A DNA stretch of 64,000 nucleotides from Camphora micrantha (taxonomy: Eukaryota; Streptophyta; Magnoliopsida; Laurales; Lauraceae): the NCBI GenBank assembly GCA_003546025.1, contig QPKB01000003.1, forward strand, positions 67,087,401 through 67,151,400, in the 5' to 3' direction. Shown in pieces: positions 48,965 through 60,869 of this stretch (position 1 is the first letter of the stretch; each line of letters begins with the position of its first letter). The position numbers and the translations under genes are program-made. The notes below the pieces were generated by a model. The model worked only from the letters and a program-made list of their open reading frames with translations. It did no database searches and was not told where the DNA came from.

Positions 48965-49430
48965 CCCCCTGTTTGGGAAGAGGGAGGAATGTGGGGGGAG
49001 GGAAAAAAAGGAGGGAAAGTGAGGGGAAAATATTTTTTGAGGGTGTTTGGGAAAGGGAGGGGAGGGAAAATGGAGGGGAGGGGAGGGGAGGGGAGGGGGA
49101 GGGGAAAAAGGGTAAAAAAATTTCCCCCCCAAAATTGGGGGGAAAATGGAGGGAGAGGAGGGGAAAATAAAAGAAAAGACTAAATTGCCCTTTTATTTGT
49201 AAAAAAAGTTTTAAAGATTTTATAAAAGTAAGGGCAAAACGGTAATTTTCTCTCTATCTCACAAACAAACAAAACCCTACTTTTTCATTTTTCTTCCCCC
49301 TACTTTTTCACTTCCCAAACAAGAGGAGGTAAAATTAATTTTCCCTCCCCTCCCTTCCCCTTCATTTTCCTTCCCCCTCAAATTTTCCCTCCCCTCCCCT
49401 CCCCTCCCCTCCCCTCTCCCAAACGGACCC
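48965..49430. mobile_element. Tourist-like MITE with G-rich/C-rich arms (466 bp)
   Basis: Left end CCCCCTGTTTGGGAAGAGGG and right end, read on the minus strand, GGGTCCGTTTGGGAGAGGGG. It is flanked by TTA on both sides (48962-48964 and 49431-49433), the 3-bp duplication typical of PIF/Harbinger MITEs. The left arm carries repeated GGGGAG units at 49070-49105 and the right arm the complementary CCCCTC units at 49385-49418. The arms could pair into a very stable hairpin, and the G-strand could form a quadruplex. The arginine/glycine-rich frames here are artefacts. Confidence 0.75.
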
Positions 49431-49565
49431 TTAGTTTATTGAATCTTCCATTCTAGCAAAAAGAAGAAAAAAACTGTATTCATGTATATTATATTATATT
49501 CGCTGGGCGTACGAGGAATCTGTGCTCTTGTCGAATGACAAGTGACAATCACTCATTTTACCTTC

Positions 49566-49568
<3 letters not shown>

Positions 49569-49613
<45 letters not shown>
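49569..49613. repeat. (CT)n microsatellite
   Basis: About 45 bp of uninterrupted CT. Confidence 0.95.
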
Positions 49614-49615
<2 letters not shown>

Positions 49616-49619
49616 CTGT

Positions 49620-51260
49620 CTTTTCTCTGATTTGCTCGTTGGAGAAACTGCTGCAACTTTCTCTCTCTAGCACTCATTAGACCAACAGCTCTAAAATTGC
49701 TCTACCACAGACAAGCAGCATGACAAAGGCTTGCACCTGGATTCTGGGCCGTCTATTTAATAGGTTTACGCAAAAGACAAGTGAAGGGCTGAGTGTTCTT
49801 GTGCCTTTATATATGTAAAATTTGCAGGCGATGAAAGATTCACGTGGTCGTACAACCTGCAAAAGGTCTGGAAGGCGAGGTCTAAATTTCTGTACTTCTT
49901 ATTGGGATGGTGTGGGAGTAAGTAGAGTTTAATGGTAGCATAATTGAGACATTAGGGCGCTTTTGTTTACACGGTTAAAAAAAAAAAAGAAGAAAGGCAT
50001 GAACAGAGGAAATCATTTTCCACGCCACACTAAATTCTATGTTTGTTGTGGGTGTTTTTCTAGAGGAAAAAATAAAATAAATTTTCCGTGATTACGCAAA
50101 AAACCAATTCCCATGGTGGGTTAGACAGACAGGGATGTTTTGTGGAACATTGCAATTTTTATTTAAATTCAGGATTCCTAGCGCTGCACAAACCTACCCT
50201 TAGTATTTCTCAATGTAAATTATTCCAAGTCTAAGATCTTTGAAATATCAATGGAATCCTATCATTCTATTCTTTTGATTCTGGAATAAAAGAAAAAAAA
50301 AAGGTGGTGATGGTGCATATTCTCTTATGATCAGGAAGAAATTCAGATTTGAATTATAACATTGGAAAGTCCTTAGTTCTGAATTTGGATCCAAGCGTGT
50401 TCCGACCAAAGGATTCAGATTAAGAACCACTATATCTGCATGTAAATATAATAACAATGTATCTTAAGACTTGCATCAAGTTATGAGTGTTCATTGCACA
50501 GACCAAAGCCTTCTCCACGGCCAGGCCAGCCCATTTGGTTATGGGGACCAGTTGGCTTTTAAGAATCATCGTGAAAATGATCATGCAACATCCTCAGATC
50601 ATCTTCTCCACTGATTGCATCCCCAGGTTTCTCTGTCTGTTCTTCTCCACTTATTCCAATACCAATCTTTTCTCTATATTCATCCCATACCCAGTACATC
50701 AATTTCCTCAATGATAGAGCAATCTGCCAAGAAATATACATTTGAACCCAACCATCATCACTTTGTTTGAACAACTGGAGACTTTCAGGGAATGCTCACC
50801 TACACATCACAACTGCCATTTTCTTATCTGTTCCTTAGTTGAGAGCATTTTGGCCAACTTGCAAGTTACCGTTGTTACTAATTAAGTAGGAATGCCCTTT
50901 TGGGAATACTTCTTAACTGATGAGATTTTTGGATTTATGGGCCAGCTGAATGGAAGTGGATGGAATCGTATGATGAATGAGAAAAGAGGAGTTCATGTTA
51001 TCAATAACATTTTCCATTTTTTTTTTTTTTAACAAAGGGCTACTCACCTAATTGGCCAGGGTTAGATCCCTAGTTTTCTATTCTTACAGGAACAAGCTTC
51101 CTTCTCCTTGGCTAGGGATTCTCTTCGTGCGGGAGCAAGCATAGTTTCTAGCTGGGCCTTCTCTACTAAGGGTAAGGGAGCAGGCTTGTTTATCTGTGTC
51201 CAGGATCTCATGAGTCCCCACGCTCCCAAACCCTTTGGATGGGTATTTAGAAAAGACATA
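49620..51260. other. Intergenic, no gene recognised
   Basis: Frames on both strands at 50487-50774 have no identifiable domain. The block 51061-51240 is GC-richer and may be an old repeat. Confidence 0.45.
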
Positions 51261-51270
51261 ATTTTTTATG

Positions 51271-51422
51271 GGGATATGCTCTTATGAGAGATGATCTTAC
51301 TTTACTATGAGAGATAAGGTGGGACCCTCACATCCATATCCAATGCCAACAACTTAAATGTGAGGGCCCCCACTTCTATCTCTCATATAAGGTGAGAGAT
51401 ATCTCTCATACGAGCTTCTCCC
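51271..51422. mobile_element. Mutator-type MITE, family A copy 2 (152 bp)
   Basis: Left end GGGATATGCTCTTATGAGAG and right end, read on the minus strand, GGGAGAAGCTCGTATGAGAG. Perfect 9-bp duplication TTTTTTATG (51262-51270 and 51423-51431). Shares TATGAGAGATAAGGTGGG and the CCAACAA-containing centre with the copy at 3625. Confidence 0.88.
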
Positions 51423-51489
51423 TTTTTTATGTTGCCCAACGAAAAGGGAATCCTTTGTTCACTAGGTTCATAAGTTGCCTGTGTCATGT

Positions 51490-53740
51490 TCTGTTAGGCC
51501 CCGTCCCGAGTTAATCAAGATTAACTCTAATTGATTGAAGATTAAGGCTAATTAACTATACTTAATTAAGCTAATGATGGTTTATAGCCAAATGGAATTG
51601 AATTAGCCTAAATTGAATGAATTAGGCTTAATGAAATGATAATGAATGAAATTAAGTAAATTGAGTGGAGTTTAGACTTAAACAAGAAAATTAAGAACTT
51701 TTTCGTAAATACGAATTTTCACGTATTTTGCCGAATACGGAAACTCTTGATACCAACATGCATATCTCGATGAGTACGTTAACTTTCATAAAAGACTCGA
51801 ATTCGTTTGACGAGAAATGGAACAAATGGACCTTCATTTGACTCGAATTATAAATGAAAAGAGAATTATGGGCTTAAATGCAAAAATTGGCTTATAAGAG
51901 TGAGATGAGTTCATTCATCTCATTTCCAGCACAGCCAAACCCTAGGCACCTTTTCTCCTTTCATTTTCTTCTTCTTTCATCTTCTTCATTAAGTGTGAGT
52001 TTGGAGTGGTCCAAGCGAAGAGAACTTCATCTTCTTCATCTACTCCATCTCCTTCATCCTTTTCTTGAGTTTTCCTAGGAAGAAAAGATTCAAGTTGAGA
52101 AGTTTCCACCTCAAATCCAAGCTAGGCAAGGAGCTTTTGTAGATTAATTTTCATTAGAGGCAAGTAAATGCATCTTCTATGTTTTTTGGTGTGATTGAAG
52201 TGATTTGAGTTCAAGGAACTCAATTTCCAAAATTTGCTTCAGAAGTTCTGAAGCTCAAAAATGAAGTCCTGGGTGAATTGCGGCTAGCCGCAAGGCTAAC
52301 CGCCCGAAATCCACAGAATGGCCAGCTTCTGGAAAGCTGACCGCTAGATTTCGATTGGCCGCAATTTCGGCTAGCCGCTGGGTAACCGTAAGCTAACTGC
52401 CAGTCAATGCGGCTAACCGCCAGGTGACCGCCAAGGTAACCACCACTGCGGAAAGTTCCAGATTAAGTTCTGATTCTTTTCGAATTGAGAGCCTAACTAT
52501 TGAGGTTAGTACTTGTGATATCGAAACCTTCATAAGTGTTAGCTAAGGTTATTGGAATGCACAATTGAATTAAAGTAATGTCACTGTAGTAACATGTGCA
52601 TCGATAACGAACGTTTCACTCAATTGCTTGATTTAGATAATTGTTTTTTAATTGGAATAGGATTGACTAAAATGAATGATTTGAAGTGAATTATGCATTT
52701 GGTACTACATAGTGGTTTCTGAAGCCCATTAATGGGCCATATTGAATTAATGAATAATCACTAAATGTGACATTGAAAAATGAGCAATTGCTAAGTGTAA
52801 CACTGAACACTATACAGTTACGAAATGTAACAATGAATTAATGAACAATCCTACTACAGTAGATAGAATTGAGAGCATTTCGGAACTCCGTGGTGATACC
52901 AATGATTTCAAATCCAGACACTGGGAAATTCCACCATAAATGGACCGAAAGGTCATAGACTGAAAAGTCACTGAATTGATAAGTCACACATTGGACTCAT
53001 GAGTCCCACTGATAAGCCATTAATAAATGCTTAACATGATCAATGAATTGAATAAAAATCAATGAAATAAATGAATGTGAATTACTTCCTTTGGGAAGAA
53101 ACGGAATTAAAGTGAAACCGATACTATTTTGTTGCCAATATAGTTATTGTTGATACTGTATTTGTTGTACATGATATTGATATAGAATTGAATTGTCTAG
53201 AATTGTTAAATTAGTAAATTGATAGAAATGACATGTGCTATTATAGAACTGTATATACATTGTTGAACCGTCGTGTTCACAATGTTACTGATGATATTAC
53301 AGGCCCAGTTGCCCGTGTCGGTCAGGCAGAGACCGTACCTCCAGCGGAGGAAACCCAACCAATTCCTCCAGGATGATTGATTGAATAGACATGATCCGGA
53401 CTGTGTATTAATTTGGATTGAAACATTTTGGGAGTTTTTGGGAAGTGTTTTTGTATATACTCATTTTGGAATTATAAATGGTATGCAGTGGTTGACTTAT
53501 TTAGATACAAACATGTGTATATGAACTATACTTTAATGTAAAGGACTTATTTAATTAATCATTTGTCAATGTATATATATATATATATATATATATATTC
53601 TGCAATGATGTACATTTGACAGGTACGTATGATAGATTTCTTGTGAACTTCGTTTTAACCTCGGTTAATTCGGGGTTTACGGAAGTAAATATGATAGTCT
53701 TCGCGATTCGGAATTAAACCCTGATTACTCTGGTCTTGAG
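51490..53740 (+). mobile_element. Probable solo LTR of a gypsy element (about 2.2 kb)
   Basis: Starts near TGTTAGGCCCCGTCCCGAG at 51491, followed by a long non-coding stretch. A CGGCTAGCCG / GGCTAACCGC array lies at 52275-52445, including the perfect palindrome TTGCGGCTAGCCGCAA (52278-52293). Farther on are GGCCCAGTTGCCCGTGTCGG (53303), a TA microsatellite (53568-53598) and TTCGGGGTTTACGG near the end. This layout is typical of the long LTRs of chromovirus-like gypsy elements. No internal coding domains follow, so a solo LTR is likely. The right end and target-site duplication are not established. Confidence 0.5.
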
Positions 53741-54610
53741 CTCGGATCATGAAATGTTCTCTGCCACCTTCATAAGTTCCAGACCATTGATAATATAAAG
53801 ATTTCAAGTAGGTGGCCTACGTTTGGAACGTACTCTCTCATCTGTTTTCTTAAATTTCATGAACCATCATGCATTGGCATGGCTCGAATCTTGATTCAAT
53901 CAACATATTGGCCACTCTCGTGATCGGTCATATGAAGCATGTGATTAAGTCCGATGGTCGGCCTGATTCAAATGTTTGCCTTGTCTTTTAAGGACAATGA
54001 CCATTTTCGTTCCATACTACTGAGTAAAGATGAGTGCATTTTACGGTCATTGGAAAGGGTCAATCCAACTGGTTTCCTTCAACTCACGTTATTCCATTGG
54101 CAATGGTTTAATGATGACTACTTTTCCTACCTACGGTGAGTTGGAATCTTCACCCTGCTTCCCATGAGTAGAAGGAATGGGATTCTATGGTGAGGTTCAC
54201 CTTTGGAAAACTTGAATAGCTTAAAATAAATGATCTTTTCTTATAAAATGATGTTCTCAAATTTTACTCTAATAGGAGTGAGTACCACTATAAAATCGAA
54301 AATGTGATTAAGGACATGAGATTTATAATCTATAAGATTGTATTAATCATATAATTAATTATGTGCTCAATCCTACGTTGAAACCAACTCCTAAAAAGAA
54401 TGGCGAGTGATACACTAATAAGAGGACCACATTTAACTATGGGCAATAATCCAACAGCCTGAGGCCACTATACTGGTTCACTGCTTGAATTTCCACATTA
54501 TTGCAGTCACTTTACATATTTAGAGGTGTCAATTTGTCTTTTTAAATATTGGATATACAGATGGGATTTACATAAATAAATTTCAAATATAGAACATTAA
54601 AAAACGTTAG
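53741..54610. other. Intergenic, no gene seen
   Basis: No recognisable protein frame or structured element. Confidence 0.45.
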
Positions 54611-54613
54611 TTG

Positions 54614-54790
54614 TAATCAGGGGCGGAACTAGGGAAGGGCTCGCAGTGGCCATGGTCCCCTTTAAATTGCAAAAAAAAACCCTAAACTTCATAGAAAATT
54701 TTAGAATTTTCTTTCAAATTGGCCCCTTCAAGAAATTTTTATTTTCCTATTGGCCCCCCAAAGTATATTTTCTGGTTCAGCCACTAGTTT
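54614..54790. repeat. GGGGCGGAACTAGG / GGTTCAGCCACTAG inverted-end repeat
   Basis: Begins AGGGGCGGAACTAGGGAAGG and ends TCTGGTTCAGCCACTAG, so the two ends are loosely inverted copies. Related phrases (GGGTCCACCCCT, GGGTCCGCC, GGCGGACGCAGG) occur at 35690, 15746 and 13212. This is a dispersed plant repeat of uncertain class. Confidence 0.45.
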
Positions 54791-56180
54791 GTAATATCAT
54801 ATTTATTTGAAAGTACCATTTCCATATGAGTAAATGTTGAGTGGCTCTGATTATATATGTAAAATCTTCACATATCTTTAAATCTAAGAATTTTTAAGAC
54901 TTGAAACTACAAATGATTTTGGGATTCATGGACCAATAAAAAATTTGAACTTTTCAAATTAAAATCTTGCCTCACAAGAGTTTCAACAAATAAAAAATGG
55001 TGAAAAGACTTGAAAACGTAAAGCGCATTCCTATCATTTTCACACCTCATTTATGCATGTGATACTGGAATAAAAAGGATGACCCCACTTACATTGTTGG
55101 CTCGTTGCACACGATCTGGTCTTAAAACCATCCATTCATAGACCAATGCTCTAGTCTAGGCCCAATTAAATAAGTATATATATATAATACATATTTTTAA
55201 TTGATTTTGAGCCTGAGTCCTATATATAGGTCTTCGGTCTAATACTTGCAGACACACCCATTATCTATCATAAAAGCTTTCTGTAAAGTCTTCATTAAAA
55301 TAAACATATGTCGGGTTTGAAACTCTGTTGCATCTGAAGTGGGTCCTGATTGATCAATCAAGTCTAATAAGAGAGTTTATGCTCGGACAACAGATTTCTT
55401 TAGTTGGTGACTTCAAGTAATTTTGTATTTAGAGGTCTTTTAAGCTCCCTAGTTATACTCTTATCTATCATTCCAAACCAGTATGGGGGATTTACTTGTA
55501 GAGTTGAGTAGAGTAAATGTTATTTTAAAGAAATAATAAAATATAAGTGAGTTATGATGATATTTTATTTTTAGTTATTTGTGAATGAATCTTTTTGACT
55601 TTTTTTTTTTGAAAAGTGGAGTTTTTTTGTCTTTTAGTGGAGAAATGTGGTTACTTTTTTACTTTTTTGGAAAAAATATGGTGGAAAATTTAAATTAAAG
55701 AGTTTTGGTGGAATTGTTTTTATAGAAATTGAAATTTTACCTTACTTAACTCTACTAGTAAAGCCCCCATATAAGCCCAAGACATGTGGCAAGTGTTTCT
55801 AGATTGACATTTACAAAAATTAAAAAGATTAGAGTTTGTTTTTATTTACTTGCGACCTCTTTTTTTTTTTTCTCTCTTAATTCACATAATATTATTATTA
55901 TTATTATTATTATTTATTTATTTATTTTTATAGGGGAGACTATTTATTGGTCTTGGTCTTTGTGTTTTGACATTTGGACCCTTTACACTTGTTAGAATTC
56001 CTAGAAATTGTTCAATTCAATGCTAGCAAATGGACCCATATCCATCTTAAACTAAACCCATGAAATGGCAGTCAGCCAAATTTAAAAAAGAGCTTCAATG
56101 TAATACGGCGACCTCCATGGTACAGCTGACCACTATACGCTGCCATTAAATACGTAAAAACGAGGAGCAAGACAAGAAAA
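54791..56180. other. Intergenic, no gene seen
   Basis: AT-rich, with an (ATT)n/(ATTT)n microsatellite at 55888-55927 shortly upstream of the secreted-peptide promoter. Confidence 0.5.
55888..55927. repeat. (ATT)n / (ATTT)n microsatellite
   Basis: About eight ATT units followed by about four ATTT units. Confidence 0.9.
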
Positions 56181-56213
56181 AACAGGGTCTCTCTCATTGG
56201 TCTAGTTCTACAC

Positions 56214-56316
56214 CCGCGTGTACGGTCAAACCTTAGATTTGACTCGGTTTTCCTTACCATGTCACAGTCAAAGCCTCAAGATCTCCCAAGTCTCTCTGCC
56301 AAAATACATCTATAAA
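56214..56316 (+). promoter_or_regulatory. Compact promoter of the secreted-peptide gene: CGCG box, three W boxes, TATA
   Basis: CCGCGT at 56214-56219 is a CAMTA-type CGCG box. GGTCAA (56224-56229, TTGACC on the minus strand), TTGACT (56239-56244) and AGTCAA (56266-56271, TTGACT on the minus strand) are three W-box cores. TATAAA lies at 56311-56316. These sit in about 100 bp directly upstream of the gene. WRKY and CAMTA factors bind these motifs in defence and stress genes (known). Inducibility here is inference. Confidence 0.55.
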
Positions 56317-56476
56317 TTCTCCTCATCCCTGCCTCGTAGCACCATCACAACTCATCCCATTCCATTCTCTCTCTCTCTCTTTCCAAAACAACAAAGCACC
56401 AACAATATTATCCCACGTTAACAAAAAATAAAAAAAAAATCCTACTTCTTCTCCATAATCTCCATCACAGACAGAT

Positions 56477-56821
56477 ATGGGTTCTTACAGAAGAAATCTC
56501 AAGCCAATAATAATATCCATCATCCTCATCCTCCTCATCTCTAGTCTACGGCCTCTCGCTGCTGCGAGGCCTTTGGAAGGCGAGTGGGGATCAAAGAAAG
56601 CATTCATTGTGCTAGAGTCTCTCCAGAAAGGGCCTGTGGCGCCTTCTGGGAGGTCCAGTTGCACATACGTTCCAAAAGATCCTGGTCCTCCATGCGTACT
56701 CAATGAAAGAAATTTTGCCGTCCATGCACCTGCTATGGGACCTGGTTCTCATGACACCATTACCAAGTCTGGTGTCGCTTTTGCTGATACTGAGATTCAA
56801 GACCAACATCCAGGGTCTTGA
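56477..56821 (+). CDS. Small secreted-peptide precursor, family unknown (114 aa)
   Basis: A single-exon 114-residue frame. Residues 1-30 form a classical signal peptide: basic RRNLK, a hydrophobic IIISIILILLISSL core and an AAA cleavage region before RPLEG. The mature part has a central block KGPVAPSGRSSCTY followed by PKDPGPPC, with the only two cysteines at 62 and 73, and an acidic, proline/glycine-containing tail. LQKGPV-x-PSG-x-S-x-C motifs occur in small uncharacterised plant secretory peptides; this is from general recall, not a search. The start codon has G at -3 and +4. A TATA box lies 160 bp upstream and a CT-rich leader precedes the ATG. An AATAAA follows at 56887. It most likely acts in the apoplast as a signal or defence peptide, which is inference. 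No propeptide cleavage site can be named with confidence. Confidence 0.75.
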   Translation: MGSYRRNLKPIIISIILILLISSLRPLAAARPLEGEWGSKKAFIVLESLQKGPVAPSGRSSCTYVPKDPGPPCVLNERNFAVHAPAMGPGSHDTITKSGVAFADTEIQDQHPGS

Positions 56822-56886
56822 TCTTCTCTTCCATGGCAAAAATGTGCAACAGCAGTTGCAAACACGTCGACATTGCCATCTTTTTA

Positions 56887-56892
56887 AATAAA
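56887..56892 (+). terminator. AAUAAA polyadenylation signal of the secreted-peptide gene
   Basis: AATAAA 66 nt after the stop codon, followed by T-rich and TGTA-containing sequence, as is usual in plant 3' ends. Confidence 0.6.
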
Positions 56893-56899
56893 CTGTTGT

Positions 56900-57990
56900 A
56901 TGCTAAATTTATTTTTGCATGAGCTCATGCAATGTATTCTTTTATTTATGTACTCTAATCTCACTGCACAATTCATTTATTGTTTATTTAAATTATGTTA
57001 TTCAATTCATTTAATTATTTAAATTATGTTATTCAATTCATTTGTAGAGTCTTAAGTCCATAATCATGGTTTAAAAACTCGGCCGAGACTAAATTAGGTG
57101 GTGCAATATACATAGGTCTTGACTATGATCGATCTTATTTTAAGTGACTTTTTATCGCAATCTCAAACGTAATGTTGCTTCACTCGATCTCACCACCCTT
57201 ACACTTGAGTTTATTATGTAATATTTACATCTCATGCATGCATTTTAGAAGCATATTAGAAAATGGAAAATTCAAAGGTTGTTATTTCATCCACGGACAA
57301 ATGGTGGACAGTCTCAATGTTATCTTAGTGGGGTCCGTTTGGCTATCATAGGCAAAGGTGGGTCAGCTGGGTTGTGGATCAAAAGTGGAAAAAATGAAGT
57401 GAAATTTGAATTGGGTATTTCTAGCTTTCCATTAATTTAAAGGTCTTTAAACCGATGGTCAAATATATAAAAAATAATAATAATAGTCTTTTCTTCCATC
57501 AAAATGAATATTGTTTATCAAATGAGTGCTTAATAAAGCTGATTTTTGATGTACCACTAATCATTAACCCATGTGTCTCGAGTATGGATCCTATATATGA
57601 GGCTGACTGACGATCTCTGAGGCCTCCTTATTGGAGCTTACCTAAAAAAAAAAATGTTAACCTGTAATATGGGACCAAATAAATTTTACTCTAGTAAGAG
57701 TTGAACTCACCGTCAAATTAACTAAATATAGAACACTTGTTCATAACATTTTATTCATGTGTGCTATGGTTATCAATCTAGCTGTCTATCCAACTCCTCT
57801 TGGAGAGAAACTTGGCCTAGGGATGTTCAAGAGGAGAACATTCTTTTTTTTTTTGGAATGATTTAGATCTTTAATAGGTGTGGCCCCAATAAAGAGTCTC
57901 ACCATTTACGCATCACATGAAGTAAGTGGTGTATTGAAATTCCTCGAGGGTCGATAATCACAAACTCCAAAAGATAATAAAAATGTCAAA
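56900..57990. other. Intergenic, no gene seen
   Basis: Contains a small direct duplication, ATTTAAATTATGTTATTCAA, at about 56987-57043, and otherwise no recognisable feature. Confidence 0.5.
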
Positions 57991-57999
57991 ATAGATATG

Positions 58000-58757
58000 A
58001 ATATGGAAGTAAATAAAGCAGTAACCTAAGTTATTCAATCAATCAACCAAGAAGATGGACACGCGATATTTTATATGGAAAACCTTGAATAGGAAAAAAA
58101 ACACGGGACCTCATGCTGGTCCAAAAAAATCAAGCACTAATAAACCGAATGTTATAAAAGAAACTCACTACCCTTTACAGTTGAAGTCAACCTAAGGACC
58201 GCAGTGATTCTTGCCGACGACCACGCTGTTAACCTTTTCTAACACTTCGATCTCCACGCCTTAAACAAGATGAATCAACATAGAACGTGGATGATGAGTC
58301 TTCAGATGCAGAAAGCTTCAGCACATTAATCTCACAAAAAGGCTCTCTAGAGGGAAGGAATCTCTCTGGAAATATTAAAGGGTTTAGAACTATGATAGAT
58401 GCAATCTTTAATGAGGCTAAACCCTTATATAGGCCTTTAGAAATGTGTGGGAGAGATCGGGTTTGAATAGAATAGGAATAGGAGAAGAAAGATGAAACTT
58501 CTTAATATTTAGCTGAAATACGTCGTTGTCCGATCGATCGGACTGTCTCTTAACTGAGAGCATTCCAGGTCCGATCGATCGGACTGACATTTAACTGAGA
58601 GCTCGCCAGGGCTGATTGATTGGTCAGTCGACATCCGATTGTGATGTGTCTTCGTTTTTTCTTCGTCTTCGGATTTCTTCCGTACTAATGCGGTCCAACT
58701 AAAAATTATAAAATTACATTAATTTCAATGTTTTGTCCATCCACATGAAGTAGCCAA
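58000..58757 (-). mobile_element. LTR-retroelement fragment with GTCCGATCGATCGGAC palindromes
   Basis: Read on the minus strand it starts TGAGTGTTGGCTACTTCATG at 58757. It carries the perfect 16-bp palindrome GTCCGATCGATCGGAC twice (58528-58543 and 58569-58584) with a diverged third copy near 58610. Each copy is followed by TTAACTGAGAGC-like sequence. The distal part shares GGAAAACC, AATCAAGCACTA, AAACTCA and AACCTAAGGACC with 39380-40220, in the same order. Non-coding. Confidence 0.55.
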
Positions 58758-58759
58758 CA

Positions 58760-59850
58760 CTCAAAAACTTACATGCATGCTACAATGAATTGGACATGAT
58801 TTTCACTTCCCATGAAGCCCATCAAATTGTAATTTTCTGTTAATCCTATGGGCCCTTATTTCACGATATAATCCATTCATCTCCTTTAGACGCCTGACAA
58901 ATATTTATAGGGTGTCAAATTTGAACTCTTAATACATTATGGGTTTTGAGAAATTCAAATTATTAGGTATACTTTTTTAGACTTTTGTGGACCCCTAATT
59001 TATAATCTGAACTGTTCTTCTTTAGAAGCTAAAAATGGTCTGGGTCAAATTTCATATCTTAATTCATCATGGATTTTGAGATATTTGTGAAAAGATGTGA
59101 AAATGATAAATAGTAGAATGTGTTTCACATGTGTATCATTTCTCTGTGTAGATGTTTCACATGTGCATCACTTGCAAGGGATGAATAATTGGGTAACCTA
59201 AGTAACCGTTCAGAGTGTGGGACTCTGATGGTATACCTAGGCCATCTAGCCATCTATTTTAAGCAAGATTTGGCTGATTAATATGGCAATTAATTCTATC
59301 TTCACAGTAGTGCCCAGGCAGTGCTGCCCATGTGCTTATGGTTCTCAATAGACCAGGCCTGGGCCTAGTAAAAATAACAATATGAATAGGCCTGTTTTCT
59401 CAGGCCTGGCCCAATTAGATTAAAACTTTGCTTGAAGGAACTCAGGTCCAGCCCATTGACAACCTAACATTTGCTTGATCTTTATCTTCACCGTTGATGA
59501 TGCCATTTTCCAGAATTGATCTTTTGTCCATAAGGATGTCTGGACTTCCAGTCAGATCCAGTTATTTGAGGGCACTGAAGTGAAAACTCTGGGCATGGAC
59601 TCTCTTTCTGGGCCCAACTGATAACCAGGTGCGTCTCCAGCCAGATCCAAACCCAATACTTTTTTGTTGTTATACGAAGTTATTCTCTAAGAGAGTTTAC
59701 ATACCCAAGAAACAGATATGGCCCAACCTAATGTGGAAGAGAAGTTGATAAAAGTAATGGACAAACGTTTTTCATTATTATAATATATTAAGCTAGAAGG
59801 TTTTGGATCCAATTTTGAGTATACTTTCTATTTTGAATGGAAGTTACTTC
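58760..59850. other. Intergenic, no gene seen
   Basis: No recognisable protein or defined repeat. Confidence 0.5.
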
Positions 59851-60859
59851 TAGGGCTTGTTTGGCGTCTCTTATATCTATATAAAACAGATCTGTTTCAA
59901 ATGGCCCTGTTTGAAATAGATGGTGTAGAAATAGTTTGTTTGGTTATACAGAAAAAATGATTGAAATAGACATTTTTGAAGTAATGGTTGAAACTTTTTA
60001 ATAAATATCTCAAGATCCATCAGGATTTAGGTATTGAAATTTGAAATCGTAGTTGTGTTTAACTTTACAAAGAGAATTAACGGTTTGGATCTTGCATTTG
60101 GGGGCCATAGTTTTAAAAAAAAAGTAGATATAAATGTTTGTGGTTTTTTATAAATATCTCAAAATCTATGATGATCCAACGGCTAAAATTTGGACTCATA
60201 GTCTTGTATGAACTTCTGAATATATCAAATGGTTTGGATCATTATTTTTGGTGGCTGAATTTACAAAAAAAGAAATAACCACACTGCCCCTGTACAATTT
60301 CAAAACTCAGTCAATAATCATGGTACATCAACAGTAAGAAACGTTTTTATAAATATCTCAAGATCCACTTGGATTTAGAGGCTCATTTTTGGACCTCTAG
60401 CTGTTTTTTCCCATCCAAATAGAATCAACAGATCAGATCATGATTATGGGGCGCACAATGTCTAGAATATTAGATCGAATGGCTCACTTTTTTTGTAAAT
60501 ATCTAGAGATCTGAGATAGATCAACGGCTGAAATTTTGACACGTAGCCGTGTTTGACCTTCTTCAAATATCTAACGGTCCGGATCATGATTTTGGGTCCC
60601 ATAACTTTAAAAACAATTGAAAAAACGAACTGTCCTATGAGAACGTCTGTTTTACTGTAGCATATTTGGTCTTTCCGCTTCAGACATTAAGATTTGATTC
60701 AAAACAGGCCCTTTTGCTGACTTCTTGAAATGGAGGCAAACTATCTATAACCCATTTCAAATAGACATTGCACCCTTAGTTCCCAAACAGCCTAGACTCT
60801 GTTTAAAACGGTTTTAAGACAAGTAGAGGCAAAATTAAGAGACGCCAAACACCACCCTA
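59851..60859. mobile_element. Foldback element with four internal tandem repeats (about 1.0 kb)
   Basis: Left end TAGGGCTTGTTTGGCGTCTC and right end, read on the minus strand, TAGGGTGGTGTTTGGCGTCT, so the inverted ends match well. Inside are four diverged direct repeats. Each opens with TAAATATCTCAAGATC or a close variant (about 60002, 60150, 60349 and 60497) and includes CGGTTTGGATC.TGATTTTGGG-like text. Candidate 8-bp flanks GTTACTTC and GTCTTTAC match only partly, so the superfamily is left open; hAT is the best guess from the TAGGG end. Confidence 0.68.
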
Positions 60860-60869
60860 GTCTTTACAA

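Noticed and set aside
48973..49183. Overlapping glycine/arginine-rich frames
   Set aside because: Artefact of GGGGAG tracts in a MITE arm.
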